Source: Paraburkholderia sacchari
Lineage (GTDB): Bacteria; Pseudomonadota; Gammaproteobacteria; Burkholderiales; Burkholderiaceae
Assembly: GCF_000785435.2 (NCBI RefSeq)
Contig: NZ_JTDB02000001.1
Coordinates: forward strand, 62,001-126,000
DNA length: 64,000 nt
Reading direction: 5' to 3'
Positions 46,348 through 54,348 of the stretch are shown one piece after another; within the stretch, counting starts at the first letter, position 1, and the number at the start of each line of letters is the position of its first letter. The notes below the pieces were generated by a model. That model was not told the origin of the DNA. It saw only the letters and a program-made list of their open reading frames with translations, and searched no databases. Made by a program: the position numbers and the translations under genes.

Positions 46348-47748
46348 ATGTCGTTTGTTATCGTTCTAGCCGCCCTCGCCTTTCTCATGCTCGCCGCCTA
46401 CCGCGGCTACAGCGTGATCCTCTTCGCACCGGTGGCGGCCCTCGGCGCGGTCCTGTTCACCGATTCCTCCGCCGTCGCCCCCGTGTTCTCAGGCATCTTC
46501 ATGGAGAAGATGGTGGGCTTCGTGAAGCTTTACTTCCCCGTGTTCCTGCTGGGCGCGGTGTTCGGCAAGGTGATCGAGCTATCAGGCTACTCCGAGGCAA
46601 TCGTACACGCAGCGATTCGCTATATCGGCCGCTCGCGCGCGAACGCCGTGATCGTGGCCGTGTGCGCGCTGCTCACCTACGGCGGCGTATCGCTGTTCGT
46701 GGTGGTGTTCGCGGTGTACCCGTTCGCCGCCGAGCTCTATCGCCAGAGCGACATTCCCAAGCGCCTCATGCCAGGCGCCATCGCGCTGGGCGCGTTCTCG
46801 TTCACGATGGACTCGCTGCCCGGCACGCCGCAGATCCAGAACATCATCCCCACCACGTTCTTCAAGACCACGGCGTGGGCCGCGCCCTGGCTCGGCATCA
46901 TCGGCTCGCTGTTCATCATCGTGGTGGGTCTCGCGTACCTGGAATGGCGCCGCCGCAGCGCGATGGCGAAGGGCGAAGGCTACGGCACCTCGCTCGTGAA
47001 CGAGCCCGACCGCGTGCAGACCGATCATCTGCCCAACCCGCTGCTCGCGATCACGCCGCTCGTGCTCGTGGGCGTGTCGAACTTCTTTCTGACGCGCTGG
47101 ATTCCGGGCTGGTACGGCGACACCTACACGATCACGTCCGACATGCTGCCCGGCATTCACGCCCCCGTAACCACGACGGTCAAGCAACTGGTGGGCATCT
47201 GGTCGGTCGAGGGCGCGCTGCTGCTCGGCATCGCGTTCGTTGTCATCACAGCGTTCCCGCGCGTGAAGGAGCGTTTCGCCAACGGGACGAAGGCCGCGGT
47301 CGCGGGCGCGCTGCTCGCTTCGCTCAATACGGCTTCGGAGTATGGCTTCGGCGGCGTGATCGCGGCGCTGCCCGGCTTCATCGTGGTGAGCGACGCGCTC
47401 AAGAGCATTCCTAATCCGCTCGTGAACGCTGCCGTCTCGGTGAGCTCGCTGGCCGGCATTACCGGCTCGGCTTCGGGCGGCATGAGCATCGCGCTCGCAG
47501 CCATGTCCGATCTCTTCATCAAGGGCGCGCAGGCCGCGAATATTCCACTCGACGTGCTGCATCGCGTGGTGGCGATGGCCAGCGGCGGCATGGACACACT
47601 GCCGCACAATGGCGCGGTGATCACGCTGCTCGCAGTGACAGGGCTCACGCACCGCGAATCGTATCGCGACATTTTCGCGGTCACGGTCATCAAGACGATG
47701 GCTGTGTTTTTCGTGATCGCGGTTTATTACGCAACGGGGCTTGTTTGA
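46348..47748 (+). CDS. GntP-family permease
   Basis: Inner-membrane transporter of 466 aa with about 12-14 helices and the GntP signatures YGGVSLFVVVFAVYPFA, DSLPGTPQIQNIIPTTFF, LNTASEYGFGGVIAALPGF and MASGGMDTLPHNGAVITLL. The family imports gluconate and related organic acids with protons; sequence cannot choose the substrate, and the usual 3-hydroxybutyrate or gluconate enzymes are not adjacent. AGGAG lies 5 bases before the ATG. Confidence 0.9.
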   Translation: MSFVIVLAALAFLMLAAYRGYSVILFAPVAALGAVLFTDSSAVAPVFSGIFMEKMVGFVKLYFPVFLLGAVFGKVIELSGYSEAIVHAAIRYIGRSRANAVIVAVCALLTYGGVSLFVVVFAVYPFAAELYRQSDIPKRLMPGAIALGAFSFTMDSLPGTPQIQNIIPTTFFKTTAWAAPWLGIIGSLFIIVVGLAYLEWRRRSAMAKGEGYGTSLVNEPDRVQTDHLPNPLLAITPLVLVGVSNFFLTRWIPGWYGDTYTITSDMLPGIHAPVTTTVKQLVGIWSVEGALLLGIAFVVITAFPRVKERFANGTKAAVAGALLASLNTASEYGFGGVIAALPGFIVVSDALKSIPNPLVNAAVSVSSLAGITGSASGGMSIALAAMSDLFIKGAQAANIPLDVLHRVVAMASGGMDTLPHNGAVITLLAVTGLTHRESYRDIFAVTVIKTMAVFFVIAVYYATGLV

Positions 47749-47761
47749 TAGCGATGCCGGG

Positions 47762-48523
47762 CTATTGATCGAGCCGATAAAACCAGGCCAGCGCGTCGTC
47801 GACAAGCGGCACAACCGTGAGTGCGACAAGCGCGCCGGCGAGCGGCACGGTCGATACGTAGCCCACATGCTTGAAGCCGATGGCGCCGGTCAGGCCGCCC
47901 ACGAAGAACGACGCGAGCATCGCGCCGTGAATGCGCAGCTTCATGCGATTGGCGATGACCGCATGGGCATCCGCGGCGGCCGTCGACCGGTTCCAGTAAA
48001 ACAGCTTGCCCAGTTCGATACCGAGGTCGGTAACGATGCCCGTCATGTGCGTCGTGCGAATCTCCGCGCCCGACAGCTTGGTGATCATCGCGTTCTGCAA
48101 GCCCATGATGAAGCACAGCAGAATGACCGTTACGGGAACAAAAAACGCTTCCCATAGCGCGAGATGACTGCCGAGCAGGCCGAACAGGAGCAGCAGCGCG
48201 GCTTCGACCAGTAGCGGAAGGACGTACTGGCTTTGCAGACCGCGCCGCCGCCCCCAGTTGACGAGCACCGCCGAACACGCCGCCCCAAGAAGAAACGAAG
48301 CCAGTGCACCAATACCGGCGAGCACGAGCCGGATGTCGCCAAGCGCCGCCTGGTCCGCGATCGCCGACACGATGCCGCTCATGTGCGAGGTGTACTGCTT
48401 GACCGCAAGGTACCCGCCGGCATTGGTTGCGCCAGCAACGAACGCGAGCGAAAACCCGAGTTGGCGGTTCGCGGCCGCACTGCGGTGTTTTCCCGTCAGG
48501 CTTCGAAAGTACTGCGCAGGCAT
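47762..48523 (-). CDS. DUF1275 (YoaK-like) membrane protein
   Basis: A 253-aa membrane protein of the DUF1275/YoaK family with about six helices. Family segments are LAFVAGATNAGGYLAVKQYTSHMSG, the FIMGLQNAMITKLSGAEIRTTHMTG repeat and LGIELGKLFYW. Function unknown. ATG 48523 (GAAG 5 bases upstream) is preferred over an in-frame TTG at 48538. It overlaps nothing and lies 14 bases after the convergent GntP gene and about 30 after the spermidine-synthase-like gene on its own strand. Confidence 0.85.
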   Translation of the reverse strand: MPAQYFRSLTGKHRSAAANRQLGFSLAFVAGATNAGGYLAVKQYTSHMSGIVSAIADQAALGDIRLVLAGIGALASFLLGAACSAVLVNWGRRRGLQSQYVLPLLVEAALLLLFGLLGSHLALWEAFFVPVTVILLCFIMGLQNAMITKLSGAEIRTTHMTGIVTDLGIELGKLFYWNRSTAAADAHAVIANRMKLRIHGAMLASFFVGGLTGAIGFKHVGYVSTVPLAGALVALTVVPLVDDALAWFYRLDQ

Positions 48524-48552
48524 CGAATCTTCACTCAATCATTGCGAGCGGC

Positions 48553-49422
48553 TCAAACGTCGAGTTCCCAGTGCGCGTGGCCATGTGTCTGCCAGATCAA
48601 TCGCCCGGAATCCAGGTCCTCTCCGCGTTTCAGGCGCCGGGCAATGGAGGACAGCTTCAGGTCATCCGCCCACGCGTATGAAATGGCGCGATCCAGCAGG
48701 ACGCGCACGGACGGTAAGCGATAGCGGCTTTTCCATGCAAAAACGACAAAATTGCTGTCGTCCGCGCATCGAACCACCGCATACGAGGTACCGAACACGG
48801 CCTTCATCAGATCGACGTAAATGGCCAGCGCCGGTTCATCGTCGGTAAAGTTGATGACAAGAACACCGCTATCCGCCAGACGTTCGCGACACGCGGAGAA
48901 GAACGCGATATCCGCGCACTGGCTCGAAATTCCCCCAGCCATGTATGCGTCCACCAGAATGACGTCCTTCGCAACGCCCCCGTTCCTGACGTAGTCCGCG
49001 CCATCGGCGCACACCACCCTGAAGCGCGCATCGTCTGCCGGAATCCTGAAGACGTCGCGCAGCGATATGACTTCGGGATTGATCTCGACCACGGTGATAT
49101 CGGCGGCAGACAAGTGCCGATAGCAGTACTTCGCCAACGATCCCCCACCCAGCCCGATCATGCAGATGCGCTGGGAGTCGGGCTTCAGCAGCAGGAAGCC
49201 CATCATGGTGCGCGTGTAGCCGAGCGTGAGCCGGTCCGGCGCCCGCAGCGACATGCAGCTCTGGGTGGCCAGGTGATCGAAGTGCAACGAAATCGCGTGC
49301 TGCGTTTCCAGCACAAACGGCCGCCTGTCGCTCAACGGCGTTGAAAGGAATTCGAGGCATGCATCACTCGATGTCTGGTCGCCGTCCATTCTCGATATAC
49401 CCTGGTAGTCAAATACGCGCAT
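48553..49422 (-). CDS. Spermidine-synthase-like methyltransferase-fold protein
   Basis: A 289-aa protein with the Rossmann fold of spermidine synthases: MIGLGGGSLAKYCYRHLSAADITVVEINPEVISL, then CADGADYV and DVILVDAYMAGGI. The position of the usual catalytic DAFD-type Asp is occupied by DAYM, and the N-terminal beta-barrel is short, so aminopropyltransferase activity is doubtful. No S-adenosylmethionine decarboxylase gene is near. Start ATG 49422 lies 20 bases from a 10-bp tandem repeat. Confidence 0.75.
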   Translation of the reverse strand: MRVFDYQGISRMDGDQTSSDACLEFLSTPLSDRRPFVLETQHAISLHFDHLATQSCMSLRAPDRLTLGYTRTMMGFLLLKPDSQRICMIGLGGGSLAKYCYRHLSAADITVVEINPEVISLRDVFRIPADDARFRVVCADGADYVRNGGVAKDVILVDAYMAGGISSQCADIAFFSACRERLADSGVLVINFTDDEPALAIYVDLMKAVFGTSYAVVRCADDSNFVVFAWKSRYRLPSVRVLLDRAISYAWADDLKLSSIARRLKRGEDLDSGRLIWQTHGHAHWELDV

Positions 49423-49443
49423 GAAACTGCCGGCATCCGCCCG

Positions 49444-49473
49444 GGTGCCTGATGGTGCCTGATGGTGCCTGAT
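49444..49473. repeat. 10-bp tandem repeat, three units
   Basis: GGTGCCTGAT repeats three times exactly in the leader of the leftward spermidine-synthase-like gene, between its ATG and an AT-rich promoter-like patch. The unit length is not a multiple of three, but the array is outside the coding frame. Confidence 0.85.
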
Positions 49474-49476
49474 GGC

Positions 49477-49530
49477 GTCCGTAACATTATAATGCAATGC
49501 ACATTTCATTATCCATAGATTATAATCGCA
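49477..49530. promoter_or_regulatory. AT-rich divergent promoter-like patch
   Basis: A sharp AT-rich island contains CATTATAATG and GATTATAATC, each with TATAAT-type -10 sequence readable on both strands. It lies between the leftward spermidine-synthase-like gene and the rightward 77-aa gene. It is the kind of site H-NS would bind. Promoter calls are by inspection only. Confidence 0.5.
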
Positions 49531-49662
49531 TGGCTGCCGCCTTTCATCGGCCCCACGAGCGGAAGGATCCGGCACGATCCGCGACTCGACGTGGCGCGGC
49601 GGCGCTTCGAAGGCGACATCGCCCCGGCGCCGCCACGGCACTCTCCGACCTTGGGAAAAACA

Positions 49663-49896
49663 ATGAGCGACTGCGATATGACCGATCCCCAGCCCGCTTC
49701 CGCGTCCGTATCGGCGTCCGCGGCATGGGCACTGGAACGCCTCTCTGAAGTTCGCTATGGGAGAGACGCGCCAGCGCTCGGCTGGTCGGTCTCGCGGGAA
49801 TTGATCAGCGCCGGCTTCATTACCTTCCCGTCGGGCGGGCGTTCAGGTGTTTCGATTACGGCAGCCGGCCGGGCTTACCTGAAAAGCCAGAAATAA
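49663..49896 (+). CDS. 77-aa protein with winged-helix-like pattern
   Basis: Small soluble protein of 77 aa. After a Ser/Ala-rich start, the remainder (AWALERLSEVRYG, SVSRELISAGFITFPSGGRS, VSITAAGRAYLKSQ) follows the helix-helix-wing pattern seen at the end of small winged-helix regulators, with the typical GRAYL end. GGAA lies 6 bases before the ATG. No family assigned. A regulator of the flanking genes is possible. Confidence 0.6.
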   Translation: MSDCDMTDPQPASASVSASAAWALERLSEVRYGRDAPALGWSVSRELISAGFITFPSGGRSGVSITAAGRAYLKSQK

Positions 49897-49961
49897 TTCC
49901 CGATGCCGCTTTCAGGGCGTGGCGGGGGATAGCGGAAAGGTCTGGGCTTGAAGGGCCTGAA

Positions 49962-50171
49962 TCAACGCGTGAGCGCCTCTTCCCGCTCGATCACGCGCAG
50001 CGCTTCCTCGAGCCGCTTCACGCGGCGCACGTGATCCTCAATGATGGCGGACGCGCTCACTTGCTGAATTCGCGCGAGCCACCATTCAAGCGGCAATACC
50101 CGCGTTACCTGCTGCAAGCGGAAAACCGTCTCCAGGTGCCGTAATTCGGCTTCAACGAAAGTGTGATTCAT
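49962..50171 (-). CDS. Small protein of unknown function, paralogue 2
   Basis: A 69-aa soluble helical protein that aligns gap-free with the 75-aa product at 43245-43472 (shared HLE, LPLxxWxxRI, VS, RVKRLxxAL and IE). Both genes have a G-rich box plus GATC immediately before ATGAATCA, so the leaders are related too. They lie about 6.5 kb apart on the same strand, each beside a putative regulator. Function unknown. Confidence 0.75.
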   Translation of the reverse strand: MNHTFVEAELRHLETVFRLQQVTRVLPLEWWLARIQQVSASAIIEDHVRRVKRLEEALRVIEREEALTR

Positions 50172-50329
50172 GATCTCCCCATGTGCGGCGGCGCCGTCAC
50201 CACGTCGGGTGCCGTACCGTGCGCGCGAGCCGTGAGGCCATCGATACGAAGAAGATCATTGGCGGAAAGTTGGCAAACGGTTCGCCCCGGAACCGCGCCG
50301 CCATCGCGCGCCGCCATGTTGCTACGCCG

Positions 50330-50378
50330 CCGCTGCGCGGTAACCGTCCATGCGTGGACGGAAACTGCGCCGCAGCGG
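50330..50378. terminator. Nested hairpin downstream of PotD-like gene
   Basis: An outer CCGCTGC/GCAGCGG stem encloses a perfect CCGTCCA-TGCG-TGGACGG hairpin. It lies 17 bases beyond the stop of the leftward binding-protein gene. There is no T tract, so it may be a stabilising hairpin and not an intrinsic terminator. Confidence 0.5.
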
Positions 50379-50394
50379 TAATGCCAGGTTAAGC

Positions 50395-51441
50395 TTACTT
50401 CGAAGCCCACGCAGCGAAGCGCTGCTCGAGCTCGTCGCCGTGATCGGTCCAGAACGCGATGTCCTGAAGCACGGCGTTCTTGCCGTTCTTGGGCGAGTTA
50501 GGCAGATTCGCGAGGATCTTCGGCTCCAGTTCCCTCGTCGCGGCGCGATTCACCGGGCCGTAGGCGATATGGTGGGCGTACACGGTCTGGGGTTTCGCCG
50601 TGAGCGAGTAAGCAATGAACTGCTCCGCCAGCGCCTTGTCCTTCACGCCTTTCGGAATCGCCCAGTAATCGAGGTCGTAAATGCTGCCGTTCCACACGAC
50701 CTTGAGATTCTTGCCCTCGCGCTGCGCGGCATCGATGCGCCCGCTAAACGCCGTCGACATCACGACATCGCCCGCCACGAGGAATTGCGGCGGCTGCGCG
50801 CCCGCTTCCCACCACTGGATATTGGGCTTCAGTTGGTCGAGCTTCTTGAACGCGCGATCCTGGCCCGCCTTCGTGGCCAGCACCTTGTAGACGTCCTTGG
50901 GCGCCACGCCGTCGGCCATCAGCGCGAATTCGAGGTTGTAGCGCGCGCCTTTGCGCATGGCGCGCTTGCCCGGGAATTTCTTCACGTCCCAGAAGTCCAC
51001 CCAGCCCGCGGGCGCGGTCTTGAGTTTGTCCGCGTTGTAGGCGAGCGCGGTGGACCACACGAAGATGCCGGCGCCGCACGGCTGATACGCCTCGGGAATC
51101 AAATCGCCTTTCTTCGCGATCTTCGACCAGTCGAGCTTTTCATACAGGCCGTCGTCGCAGCCGCGGCCGACGTCGCCCGATTCAACATCGACGACGTCCC
51201 AGTCCACATGCTTCGCGTCGACCATCGCCTTGATCTTGGCCTGCTCGCCGTTGTACTCGACCGCCGTCACCTTGGTGCCGGTGTCTTTTTCAAAGGGCTG
51301 GTTGAAGGCGGCCTTCTGCGCATCCCCGTTTGCGCCGCCAAAGTTCACCACAGTCAGTTCGCCTGCCGACGCGGATGCGCCGCAAACGGCCTGGATCAGC
51401 GCCAGCGCGCTCCGGCGCGGCGTGAAGCATGCTCGATTCAT
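50395..51441 (-). CDS. PotD-like ABC transporter substrate-binding protein
   Basis: Periplasmic polyamine-type binding protein of 348 aa. After a weak signal peptide (ALALIQAVCGASASA) the mature part begins ELTVVNFGGANGDAQKAAF, typical of the SBP_bac_8/PotD group. Further matches are KIKAMVDAKHVDWDVVDVESGD, IFVWSTALAYNADKL and DYWAIPKGVKDKALAEQFI. AAAGGAC lies 5 bases before the ATG. No permease or ATPase gene is adjacent, so it is an orphan or works with a distant transporter. The signal h-region is unusually short and polar at one point (Gln). Confidence 0.85.
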   Translation of the reverse strand: MNRACFTPRRSALALIQAVCGASASAGELTVVNFGGANGDAQKAAFNQPFEKDTGTKVTAVEYNGEQAKIKAMVDAKHVDWDVVDVESGDVGRGCDDGLYEKLDWSKIAKKGDLIPEAYQPCGAGIFVWSTALAYNADKLKTAPAGWVDFWDVKKFPGKRAMRKGARYNLEFALMADGVAPKDVYKVLATKAGQDRAFKKLDQLKPNIQWWEAGAQPPQFLVAGDVVMSTAFSGRIDAAQREGKNLKVVWNGSIYDLDYWAIPKGVKDKALAEQFIAYSLTAKPQTVYAHHIAYGPVNRAATRELEPKILANLPNSPKNGKNAVLQDIAFWTDHGDELEQRFAAWASK

Positions 51442-51567
51442 GACAGGTCCTTTATGTGTAGTTGTCGGGTCGTTCTTCTGGTCATTCTTTTCGTGTGGTG
51501 GTGAACACAACGATCTCAAACATCGCAACCTGCTTCGACCGCCACTTTGCTTTGACTATAGCAATGG

Positions 51568-51590
51568 ATGGCTATAGGCTGTATAGCCAT
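51568..51590. promoter_or_regulatory. Palindromic operator-like site upstream of PotD-like gene
   Basis: ATGGCTATA and TATAGCCAT form perfect 9-bp arms around GGCTG. A further ACTATAGC lies 12 bases to the left, and an ACTATAGG occurs upstream of the kinase gene near 53600. Repeated CTATAG sites are a feature of MocR/GntR-type control. It lies about 130 bases before the binding-protein start. Confidence 0.55.
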
Positions 51591-52435
51591 CCGCCGCTGA
51601 TCGATGAGACCACTTCATGCCCGCCGTCCTCCTCACCGACATGCTCACCCAGAAGCTGAACCGCGGCGACGGGGAGCGCGCCTGCGCGGCGCGCGATCTC
51701 GACGGCTTCGCGCAGGAAGCCCGGCGGATCGGTGAACACGCCATCGCTGGAGAACACCGTATCGACGATCAGCGCAGCGGGTTTGTCGCCGTGCCGAAGC
51801 ATGTCGTCGATCGCGCGCTGCACGTCGCGCGCGAACGCCGCGCCGATGTCGGCCTCACCGTCGCACCCGCGGCGATAGCCGTCGGGTGGCAACACCGTGC
51901 GCACGTGAGACCCGAGCGGCACGGCGCTGCCCAGCGACGGCGACATCTCCGCGACCGTGGCCGTCACGCCGTGATAGGCCAGCTCGGTCACGATGATGCC
52001 GGTGCCGCCCGTATATCGCCTTGCGACGCGCAGCGCGAGGTCATTGGCTTCGCTGCCCGTGCACGCGAACATCACCTGCGAGAGTTCGCGCGGAAACGTC
52101 GCGAGCAGCCGCTCCGCATAGTTCAGGATTCCTTCGTTGAGATAGCGCGTATGCGTATTGAGCACGCCTGCCTGATGCGCGATCGCTGCAACGACCTCGG
52201 GACGGCAATGACCAACCGACGCAACGTTGTTATAGGCGTCCAGATAGGCGCGCCCCGCTTCGTCGTAGAGCCACACGCCCTCGCCGCGCACGATATGCAG
52301 CGGCTCCTCATAGAAGAGGCGGTACGCGGGACCGAGCAGGCGCGTGCGCTTTTCGACGAGCGCGCGTCCGTGATCGCTCAACGCGTGCGACGTATCGGGA
52401 TTGAAGGCGTTGAGCATGGCCTGGTCTTTACTCAT
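51572..52435 (-). pseudogene. Class III aminotransferase-like gene truncated by deletion
   Basis: The first 250 codons match class III PLP enzymes related to ethanolamine-phosphate and 5-phosphohydroxylysine phospholyases: VWLYDEAGRAYLDAYNNVASVGHCRPEV, RYLNEGILNYAERLLATFP, FACTGSEANDLALRVAR, ELAYHGVT. After EIARRAGA the frame runs about 35 unrelated codons to a stop. The DEVQ and PLP-Lys segments and the whole C-terminal half (about 180 residues) are missing, so the product cannot bind PLP covalently. The start overlaps the kinase stop by 8 bases, showing the two genes were once one operon. Confidence 0.75.
51617..51664 (+). pseudogene. Possible 5' end of a lost MocR/GntR regulator gene
   Basis: From ATG 51617 the plus strand encodes MPAVLLTDMLTQKLNR, resembling the N-terminus of MocR-type (GntR-aminotransferase) regulators. 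Around 51665-51685 it passes abruptly into antisense of the aminotransferase. Its position divergent from the PotD-like gene and beside the CTATAG palindrome is that of a local regulator. Recognition rests on a 16-residue stretch and is tentative. Confidence 0.35.
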
Positions 52436-53510
52436 GAATGCTCCCGTTCGACCGCTTGAGCGCGTTGAAAACAATCTCCTGGGCCTGGCCTTCGGCCAGC
52501 GCGTCGAAACGTTCGAGCCCCTGCCACGAGAGCGCGTTATTGCGCAGGATATAAACGCTGTTCTCGGGATGCTGCTTCGCGCGCCAGCCCGTGATCAGCA
52601 CGGTCACGAGCAGCCGCGCGACGATCAGTTCCGGCAGCACCAGCTGCTCCGCATCGGTCAGCGAATTGATGGCGTGATAGGCGGCGATGAAATCGAGCGC
52701 CGGCGTCAGCGGATTCGGCGCATCGGCAAGCTGATAGGCCGCGGCCACCGCCACATCGTTGACGAGCGGAGCTTCGACCATATCGCCGAAATCGAGAATG
52801 CCGGTCACGTCATCGGGATTCGCTGCATCGACGAGCACGTTGTGCGCATTGAGATCGTTGTGTATCACCTGGCGGCGCAGGCCCGCGACGCGCGGCACCG
52901 TCCACGACTCGAAGCGCTCGAGTGCGCGCCCGGCGAACGCGCGGCGCGCCTCGCCGTCGATATGGCGCATGAGCGGGCGCAGTTGTGCAAGACGCTGCAT
53001 GTCCCACAGCAGATGATGGTTCGCCTGATCGTGCGTGAAGCCCACCAGCGCCCGATCGAATTGGCCGAGCGTGCTGCCGAGCGCGCGGCGTTGCGCACGC
53101 GAGCGCTCGACCGTGTGGAGCGGCACGCCGGGCAGGAACGTGTTGAGGCGCACGGCCTGGCGTTGCTCCGCGCCTGGCGCGCGATGCCAGTGGATGTAAT
53201 TCCCGGCGCGGTCAGGCAGCACATGCGGAACGGGCAGCCCGCCGGGCGCGTTCATGAGGCGCAGTTGCACCTGGGTCTGGAAATCGGTGACGTCAGGGTC
53301 TTCGGCCGGGTGCGAAATCTTGAGCACCCACGATGCGCCGTCGTCGCCATCCACGCGGAAGTTCTGGTCTCGCTCACTGTTAAGCGGGCTCACCCGGCCT
53401 TCTACGCCGAACGCCTCGGCCACTAGTGCACGGGCCTCGTCCGTGTTCAGACGCGTAGTCGATGCGCCGAACAGCGCATCATTGTCGAATTGGCAGGCGG
53501 CTTCATGCAT
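52428..53510 (-). CDS. APH-fold phosphotransferase, hydroxylysine-kinase-like
   Basis: A 360-aa kinase of the choline/aminoglycoside phosphotransferase fold. Lys-containing SWVLKISHPAED, catalytic loop VIHNDLNAHNVLV and metal-binding GILDFGDMVEAPLVND are all intact. Next to a class III phospholyase-type gene, it best fits hydroxylysine kinase or a related amino-alcohol kinase whose phosphorylated product would be cleaved by that PLP enzyme. Because the partner is truncated, the pathway is probably broken. ATG 53510 (AGGT upstream) is preferred over 53534. Confidence 0.8.
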   Translation of the reverse strand: MHEAACQFDNDALFGASTTRLNTDEARALVAEAFGVEGRVSPLNSERDQNFRVDGDDGASWVLKISHPAEDPDVTDFQTQVQLRLMNAPGGLPVPHVLPDRAGNYIHWHRAPGAEQRQAVRLNTFLPGVPLHTVERSRAQRRALGSTLGQFDRALVGFTHDQANHHLLWDMQRLAQLRPLMRHIDGEARRAFAGRALERFESWTVPRVAGLRRQVIHNDLNAHNVLVDAANPDDVTGILDFGDMVEAPLVNDVAVAAAYQLADAPNPLTPALDFIAAYHAINSLTDAEQLVLPELIVARLLVTVLITGWRAKQHPENSVYILRNNALSWQGLERFDALAEGQAQEIVFNALKRSNGSIHE

Positions 53511-53664
53511 GAGCGCACCTGCCTGCCGGTCCATGCCGCCGCTGCGTGGTTGGTATCGTGGATAACCGCGTCATTCCTGGCCCATGCTTGATTGCCGAGG
53601 GCCTCACTATAGGAATTAACGGCTTTATCTCCGATAGCCAGTTGCTAACATTTTATAAGGCCAC

Positions 53665-54348
53665 TCAAGCCAGATCGCGCCGGCGCGCGAGCAGCGCATG
53701 AGCGCTCCACTGCAGCGCACCGCACAGCAGCAAATAAAGCAGCCCGACGCACAGAAAGATCTGCGCCGGATACACCAGCAGACGATTGTTCAGTTGATTG
53801 GCGAGGAACGTGAATTCCGGCACGCCGACGATATAAGCCAGCGACGTATCCTTGATCAACGCCACCCACTGATTGACGAACGACGGCATCATCACCCGCA
53901 CCGCTTGCGGCAGGATCACTTCGCGCAGCGCCTGCCAGCGCGTCAAGCCGAGCGAAAGCGCGGCCTGCCGCTGCCCCTCGCCAATCGACGCAATGCCGGC
54001 ATAAACCGACTGCGAGAGATACGCGCCCCCGATCAGCGCCAGCGCGCACACCACCGTGGCGAGGCCCGGCACGTCGATGTGCAGCAAAACAGGCATCAGG
54101 AAGAAGGTCCAGAAAATCAGCATCAGCACCGGTATCGCGCGAAAGAACCCCACCACGGCGGTCAAAGCGAGACGCACGAAGCCGCGCGTCATGGCGAGCG
54201 CAATGCCGCCCGCGAGACCGATCAGCGCCGCCAGCAGCGCCGACACCACCGAAAGCGCGATCGTCAGCGCCACGCCACCGAGCGGCCCAGCGGGAAACGT
54301 CCCGAGCAGCAAATAGCGCAGCGTGGGAAGCCACTCGAATCCGTTCAC
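53665..54348 (-). CDS. Polar amino-acid ABC transporter permease 2
   Basis: Inner-membrane permease of 227 aa, HisM/GltK type, about five helices. GFFRAIPVLMLIFWTFF and the EAA loop QRQAALSLGLTRWQALREVILPQAVR are canonical. GTG 54348 overlaps the previous permease stop as GTGA and has GAGG upstream, so translation is coupled; the frame is also open from ATG 54366. It forms a heteromeric channel with the next protein. Confidence 0.9.
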   Translation of the reverse strand: MNGFEWLPTLRYLLLGTFPAGPLGGVALTIALSVVSALLAALIGLAGGIALAMTRGFVRLALTAVVGFFRAIPVLMLIFWTFFLMPVLLHIDVPGLATVVCALALIGGAYLSQSVYAGIASIGEGQRQAALSLGLTRWQALREVILPQAVRVMMPSFVNQWVALIKDTSLAYIVGVPEFTFLANQLNNRLLVYPAQIFLCVGLLYLLLCGALQWSAHALLARRRDLA

